From NCBI GenBank assembly GCA_905250125.1, contig CAJNOL010000010.1, positions 245,702 to 309,701 of the forward strand: a stretch of DNA of 64,000 nt. The letters run 5' to 3'. The notes under the pieces are model-generated. The model was not told the DNA's origin and made no database searches. It saw only the letters and a program-made list of their open reading frames with translations. Positions 57,745-64,000 of the stretch are shown here, piece after piece (the stretch's first letter is position 1; the number at the start of each line of letters is the position of its first letter). Position numbers and translations under genes: made by a program. The stretch is from Rotaria sordida (taxonomy: Eukaryota > Rotifera > Eurotatoria > Philodinida > Philodinidae).

Positions 57745-60562
57745 TTAGTTTAACGATAAATATTCTTTGTCATAATCAGCTCGATTAAGGTCATGCCAAC
57801 GAAGATGTGGATTTTGTTTTGAATATCGAAGTGAAACAAGATGACCCACTTCATCCATTGCTCTTAATGCCTAATTAATGAAAATAGAATATAATAAATA
57901 ATAAAAACAAAACAAAGAAAATTTCTTTTCTAATTACATGATCCAGCATTTCTTTTGTATGACCAGCTGAAAGACAAAAACGTACACGTGATTCAGTTAA
58001 ATGAGTTGCCGGAAAACCGACAGTAACAACAGCACAACCACGTTTTAACATTTCTCGATTAACCGCTCTTGAAAAAGAAATAAATATTAAAATAATAAAA
58101 AGATTAAAAATCTTAATTAAACAATTTTTCTTACGCTATTTTAGCTGGCATATAAATCATAACAGGTACAACAGGTGAATTATCATTACCATAAACAATG
58201 AAACCCATATCAAAAAGTTGTCGACGAAAATAACGAACATTACAAGCTAATTGTTGAATACGTTTTTGACCTGAAATCTTTTTTATTTAATCATATTTCA
58301 TTACAAAATCAAATATCTTACCATCATTAGTACCATCACGACCCATTATTATATTCAATGCAGATATTATTTGAAGAACAACAGGAGCTGACATACTCGA
58401 TGAATAACATGCAGAATGAGAATAAATACGTATGTGATCAATCAATGTCTATTTAAAATATAAAAGAAAAAAAAAATAATTGTCAAATAAAAACAAAAAC
58501 ACAAATAGAAAATATAATAATTCTACCTTTTTTCCAGCAATATAACCACCAGCTGATCCAAAACTTTTCGTAAATGTACCCATATGTATATCAATATCAT
58601 TAGGATCAACTTTCCAATAATCAACAACACCACGACCACGTGGACCAATGGCACCAATTGAATGTGCTTCATCAACATATAAATAAGCTTTATATTTTTT
58701 CTTTATTGCGATTATTTCTGGTAATTTACATAATGAACCTTCCATACTAAAAGTAATAATAACAATAACATCATTAAAAATTCAACAAAATAATACCTGT
58801 ATACACCTTCAACAATAATTAGAATTTTTTTCCAGGGTCGACATGTTCGAGGTTGACCGTGAATAATAGCATCATGTAATTGTAGTTCCAAATCTTTCAC
58901 ATCTATGAATTAAGATTAAAAAATTATACTTTCAATTAATTCAATCGTCAGTAACTTTAACTAAATAATTTACACTGGAAATATAATGATAAAACAATAT
59001 ATTCAGTGTTAATCATTATAATAATATAATCTATAGAAGAGTCACTTTCCTATTCATGTCGTTGAATTCAAAAAGTTGACATGTTCTCTTTCGAACAGAT
59101 ACTTGACTTAAAACACTGAACATTATAAGAAAAGAAACAATATATTTTTTTTCTTCTAATAGAACATTAAAAGAAAAACAATTTTTCAACTTGAGTTTTT
59201 CATCATTGTGAATGTCCTTCTACTCGAGCGGGACTAGTTCTCTATCAAATAGATCTTATCCCTCCATTAACTATGACATATTTGTTAAATTTCTATTTAT
59301 ACTATACCAAATTTCTTTTCATTAATAAAAAAAAAAGCAAACACAAGGACTTTCACGTTGAATTGTTCGTACCGCCAAGGTAATATTCATTTCATAGTTC
59401 AAGGAAACAAAAAAAAAGAAAGAATTTTTTATCATATGAGAACGATAATTCTTTTCTATTAAAATATTTACCATTGTGATCAAATGTACGTATTGTTGCT
59501 CCAGATAAACGAGCACCAAGTATAAGGGAAACATGATTAAGTTTATCACTAAGTATTAAATCACCCTATGAATAAAAGAAAAAAGAAAAACATTAATATT
59601 TTTTTTTAACTAATAAAATTAAATAAAAATCAATTTACTTTTCCAGCTAATGTCGGAATGTTTAATGCATTTGTTGCAAAACCCATACCAAAAGCAATAC
59701 AATCTTCCACATTTAAATATTCAGCCATTAAAGATTCAAGTTCTTTCATGTATTGCTGAGTACCCAATTCATGACGTGTACTACATGTTGTGAGTCCATA
59801 TTTTTCTATAGATTTAATTGCTTCTTCGGAACATGGACCTTGGTTTTCAGCAAAACCCAAATAATTGTATGAACCTAAATTAATTGATGGAATTTTTTTA
59901 CCACTAAATCTATTAAAAATAAAAAAAACAAGACTTTTTTTTTGAAAATTAAAAAAAAATTTTCTTACTTAAACGTCCAATTATAATCATCTGAAAGACG
60001 TTCCATAACATGAACTTCGGCTCCAGCAACACTAGCTATTGGTTGATTGAATACATCACGTATACGTGTATATAAATTACGTGTATAAAAACATTCGTAA
60101 CTCTGATAAAGTGGTACAAAATCCTATGTATTTTTAAAAAGTCAAAAGATAACTTATTATTATTATATTTTTTTTTCATCTTATTGTTTGTCGGAAACAA
60201 AACTGAACATACTTTTGGATTGGGATCATAAGCAGTTTTTTTTTCTTCAAAACCAATATGACGTAGAAAATCTCGTAACCAACCGAGTGCACTAAGAATT
60301 GCATAACCAAGAACCGTAACAACAGCAGCCCATGTTGGTGTTTCTTCAAATTCTTCATGATTTTGAAATTTGAATACATTTTCAGATATGAACTTTAAAT
60401 AAAAAACGAAAAAAAAAATTATTTTTAAAAAAAAAAATAAAAACAAAAAAGTTATTTTACTTTTGACTTTGAATTTGATGATGATGATGATGACGATGAT
60501 GATGATGATGATTTGTTCATGTTTTTATCTAAACTTTGATTCATACTAATTTTTGCTGACAT
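57745..60562 (-). CDS. SPTLC2: Serine palmitoyltransferase catalytic subunit (SPTLC2-like), 548 aa
   Basis: Eleven exons join in frame (minus): 60562-60461, 60392-60213, 60123-59969, 59909-59639, 59565-59472, 58902-58797, 58746-58527, 58448-58322, 58270-58135, 58067-57938, 57870-57745. A poly-Ser N-terminus is followed by a membrane segment ([20 protein letters not shown]), then the fold-type I PLP enzyme core: [71 protein letters not shown] and the PLP lysine K363 in [13 protein letters not shown]. This presence of the Lys motif separates it from SPTLC1. Length is near human SPTLC2 (562). The enzyme condenses serine with palmitoyl-CoA at the ER, the first step of sphingolipid synthesis, in complex with SPTLC1 (not in this window). 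Intron 5 (59471-58903) is the longest. Confidence 0.96.
60477..60513. repeat. (GAT)n microsatellite encoding the SPTLC2 poly-Ser tract
   Basis: Eleven consecutive TCA/TCG codons on the minus strand in exon 1 of SPTLC2 form a trinucleotide repeat, so the tract can vary in length without frameshift. Confidence 0.85.
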
Positions 60563-61080
60563 CTAAAAATCAACGTAACTTTATGATACTTAAATAGTTT
60601 TTATAAATAGAATAAGATAAATGCAACTGATAAAGATGCAACAAAAGAAAAAAGTAAATAATTTTTTTTTATTGTTGTTTTAACACAATTTTTCATGGAC
60701 TAACTTATTTTATCAACATCTGCTATATAACGAACAACAATATTACAGAGTAACTATTTACATAATGACTGCTACACTACACACCCACACACACCCTTTA
60801 CAAGCCAGAAACAGAACGCAAAGACGAAGAAAAAAAAATCTCCTTTGGATGCTTGAAGAACAGCAACGAACACGTCTAGAGTAGTAATAGAATTAATGTC
60901 CTCAACTCACAATATGGTAGCAACCATTTTCTTCGCTTTCTTTTCCCATTTTATGGGCATCAGCTCATCTATTGTCCCAAATAACTATAATATATTTATT
61001 TTTACACGTACTCTCACAATATTCTTTCTATCTTTTCTGATTAAACCATATTCACAAACATATTATTATTGATTCTATAG
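60563..61080. other. 5' flank of SPTLC2
   Basis: Upstream sequence of the minus-strand SPTLC2 gene; contains an ACACACCC-rich patch at about 60776-60798. A 55-codon + strand frame from 60914 begins with a hydrophobic stretch but has no splice support. Confidence 0.4.
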
Positions 61081-61134
61081 AGGATCAACTGAATTACTTG
61101 AAAACTATAATACTTTACGTGAAGAACTTACGGT
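61081..61134 (+). CDS. Isolated exon-like block (possible start of a gene running out of the window)
   Basis: A 54-nt stretch is bordered by a good acceptor (TTCTATAG) and a GTAAGT donor and is open in one phase, encoding GSTELLENYNTLREELT, a coiled-coil-like heptad pattern. No partner exon was found on either side within the window. Head to head with SPTLC2, it could belong to a gene whose remaining exons lie beyond 64000. Weak evidence. Confidence 0.3.
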
Positions 61135-64000
61135 GTAAGTTTTTCATTCGTTATCTTCAACTATATTTTTATTTGTTACGAACAGAAATGTATAAAACAA
61201 CAAGAAAGAATTGTGAGTGTATCGAAACGTGACCGCGAATGCTCATCGTGAACTTATTTTAGGTGACGCATTGGATGTGTTTCATTTAAGCAAACGTACT
61301 CTATATACGCGTATACACCGTCGGTTGCCAATGTATGCAAAATGAAAAGATTGCCTATATAGGCAAGAAAAAAAGGGAAGAAGAGAAATAGAAAGAAGAA
61401 GAAGAAGAATAGAGCGATGAAGAAAAGAAAGAAAAAAAAATGAAAAAACATTTATAATTTTATGATCCATCTACTTACTCAACTATTTCAAAACATCTAT
61501 ATTTTCATATAATATATATTACACTCATTCTTAATAAGAATAAATCATAAAAATAAGAAAAACAGATGATTGATTAACGTTCGAAAACACTTTTTTTTTC
61601 TATAAATATATCTCAATGACTGATTTATTTTAATATAAAAAAATAAATAAAAATATGTATTTTATGTCAATTTAATTGATGAAAAAAGTTTTATTTTCTT
61701 TTTTTAGATTCCTATGTTTGCTAATAAAACAAAGCAGTGAATAGAACATTTATAGATGTAAAAAGACTCAAGAACACAATACTCTTCGACGTTAATATCA
61801 CTTCATTTTTACGAGAAATAAAAGGAATGATAAAAATTACTTCTATTTTGACAATTACGATTAAAAGAATCATTGCAAGACGTTTCTTATCTTTGAACAA
61901 TTCCTTTTTTTCTTACTATATATGAATATCGGGTCATGATATTCACTTTCTTTTTTTTCTGATGCCAAGAATAAATGTTCCATTGTCAGATGTCATTTCA
62001 GTTCGTTAAATAGAACAAAATAATGAACCTAAAGATAAGTCTTAGAAAAATTAAAATATTATAAATACCAACTTTTCATAATCTTTAATAATATCATCGC
62101 GTAAAATCAAATATAAAGAAATTCGGACATAGATCATTATTAAAAATGTAACAGATGTGACAAATGACTTACGATATGATGATTTTAAAATCCATGATAC
62201 GAGTTTAATTTTGATTAAATCGAATTGGTATTTATCCAGTAATGAAGTCTATGATTGCATACTTGAACTTTTTTACTTTTTTTTTTTCATACAAAATACA
62301 TAATACTTAACATATCACTACGTAAAAAAAAAGACAATTTTGCTAAAAATAGAACAAACTGACATCTTTAGTTACATGTAAATCGAATGAAAGATGACTT
62401 TCTATAAGAGTATTTTAATCATTTTTGATTAGTGTCATTCGTTTTTTTTAGCTATATATCGTTGAGGTACTACTGAAGATGAAATATGATAACTACAAAA
62501 ATTGCTTGAAAAAAAAGAGACTCAATCGTTAATAGAGTCATTTAACGACTATAATATTATATTAACATATTCATTACGATTCTCTTAGTGTCATACATAA
62601 CTTTTATCTTCTGTTTAATATGGATATTCTTCAATGTAGAAGATATTTTCTTTTTCAGCAACATGCGAATAATTTCATCGAGTACATATATCTATGTATT
62701 CGAATTTAATTCGTCAAATTTCAATCAGATCTTATCTATATACATGGATTCGTTAAAGAAATTCTTCTTAATATCTGCCGTGTCATAACTGATATTTATA
62801 AAACAAGAATCAAGTTGATGAGAATTTCTTTTTTTTTCATGAAATAATAATCGAAAATTACAGCCGTATAAATGATCTATGATAGATTGAAGAGTTTTTT
62901 TTTATGAAATTCAATCCATCAAAGAAAGAAATCTTACTAATTTATTTTGTAATCTAAAACGCATTAACATAAGTATTTATTTTTAGATTTGTATTTTTAC
63001 GCATTTCTTGATCATAGGGAACGATATTTATAAACTATAGCCTATTACGTAAGATTAATCTTAATAAAAAGCACTATAATCTTAATTAAATCGGAATAAT
63101 CGAAGATTTTAATAATAAAATTTTTTTTTGACTTAACTGAAGATTATATTGTTTGATAAATACTTGTCTAAGACAGAAAAAACATATTCTTATTACACTT
63201 AACATTTGTAAACTATTCATATATTACAAATGAAAAAAAAACTAAAATTATTCAGTTGAAATGAGATCAACAAATAAATTAATAAATACTGTTGTGTATT
63301 ATATTTTCTACTTGACTTCAATTATGATAACAAAAAAATACATATGATATCGATTTTATTCATAAATTTATATAAAAATATATGATATGAAAAATATTTT
63401 CATACTCACATTTCTATGAATCTACTTGCGATATAACAAAAAACATGAATAAACAAAAAAAAATATAAACGTCTTATTTTTGTGATTTTACGGTTGATTA
63501 AACAAACTGTGTTCTGTTTCTTGACAAAAATTTTCCCAAAGCAACTTGCATATTTTTGTGCCTCCAAATAATAAGTATTTTACAAACGTCATCAATCACC
63601 TGTGTATTCAATCCGTCGATACATGCACTTTAAAGTAAGATGAATCATTTTATTTAGATTTATACATATAGTTATGCATCACTAATAAAATAAGTCCTTT
63701 CTTGATCAAAATATAAATGAGTAATACCGACAAATCTTTTTCATAGATATGATTGGAAAAAATATAAAACCGTTATTCATGTTAATAAAAGAAAAGATTA
63801 AATGTGAGCGGATTGTACAATGAATTTATTATGATTCTCAATGAATAATATGAAAGTATCTCAATGAATCATAATACATTTTTTTGTTTATTGTATTCTA
63901 AATGATATATTTTGTTTTATTTAGTTAAATTCGTCTCGTATAAATATCCGTTTTATTTTTCTACATGAAAATAAATTCATATTTTTAATTTTGTTGTCTC
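61135..64000. other. AT-rich intergenic or intronic sequence
   Basis: No supported exon. A purine-rich run (GAAGAAGAAGAAG) lies near 61370-61440; its antisense frames are low-complexity. May be a long intron if the 61.1-kb exon is real. Confidence 0.45.

Overview
This is an intron-rich, strongly AT-rich nuclear DNA window from a small invertebrate animal. Genes are compact, exons are joined by GT-AG introns that are mostly about 50-80 nt, and the conserved proteins are animal-type (ATG9, GPR180/TMEM145, METTL17, SPTLC2, UBE2G2, CKS1, Rac-like GTPase, rhodopsin-class GPCR). A bacterial-type S13 D-Ala-D-Ala carboxypeptidase carrying spliceosomal introns is also present. Together with the composition and gene density this suggests a bdelloid rotifer (Rotaria/Adineta type). 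That taxonomic call is inference, not proven by the sequence.

Layout, left to right: CABIT-domain protein (+, 1.4-3.5 kb); GPR180/TMEM145-like receptor (-, 3.7-6.0 kb), whose intron 3 holds a palindromic repeat with a 100-N gap; SUGCT CoA-transferase (+, 7.9-12.8 kb); ATG9 (-, 13.2-20.0 kb); METTL17 (-, 20.1-25.2 kb); UBE2G2 (-, 25.3-27.0 kb); MRPL10 (-, 27.1-30.1 kb) with an exon-like block on the wrong strand; Rac-like GTPase (+, 30.8-31.6 kb); CKS1 (+, 32.0-33.4 kb); a repeat-rich spacer (33.4-37.5 kb); the S13 peptidase (+, 37.5-39.2 kb); a second N gap; an unknown intracellular protein (+, 41.1-42.1 kb); a repeat spacer; a small single-pass membrane protein (+, 45.3 kb); a small predicted membrane protein (-, 47.8-48.4 kb); a long AT-rich spacer; a peptide-receptor-like GPCR (+, 53.0-57.3 kb); SPTLC2 (-, 57.7-60.6 kb); and a final AT-rich stretch with one isolated exon-like block at 61.1 kb.

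The genes are unrelated housekeeping and signalling genes, not a pathway cluster. Two encode mitochondrial translation factors (METTL17, MRPL10) and two are membrane-lipid/autophagy genes (ATG9, SPTLC2). I joined exons by hand. Reading frames close exactly across every junction listed for CABIT, GPR180-like, SUGCT, ATG9, METTL17, UBE2G2, Rac-like, CKS1, S13 peptidase, the unknown 41 kb gene, the GPCR and SPTLC2.

The most unusual feature is structural. Several of the long introns (0.6-1.3 kb) consist largely of one inverted-repeat (foldback) element set inside what would otherwise be a 50-60 nt intron. Its outer end lies within about 0-20 nt of the 5' splice site in SUGCT intron 6, ATG9 intron 4, and METTL17 introns 3, 5 and 13. 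A second repeat family (5.25 kb and 36.4 kb) shares terminal sequence and carries a variable number of about 30-bp palindromic subterminal units with arms resembling those of loxP.
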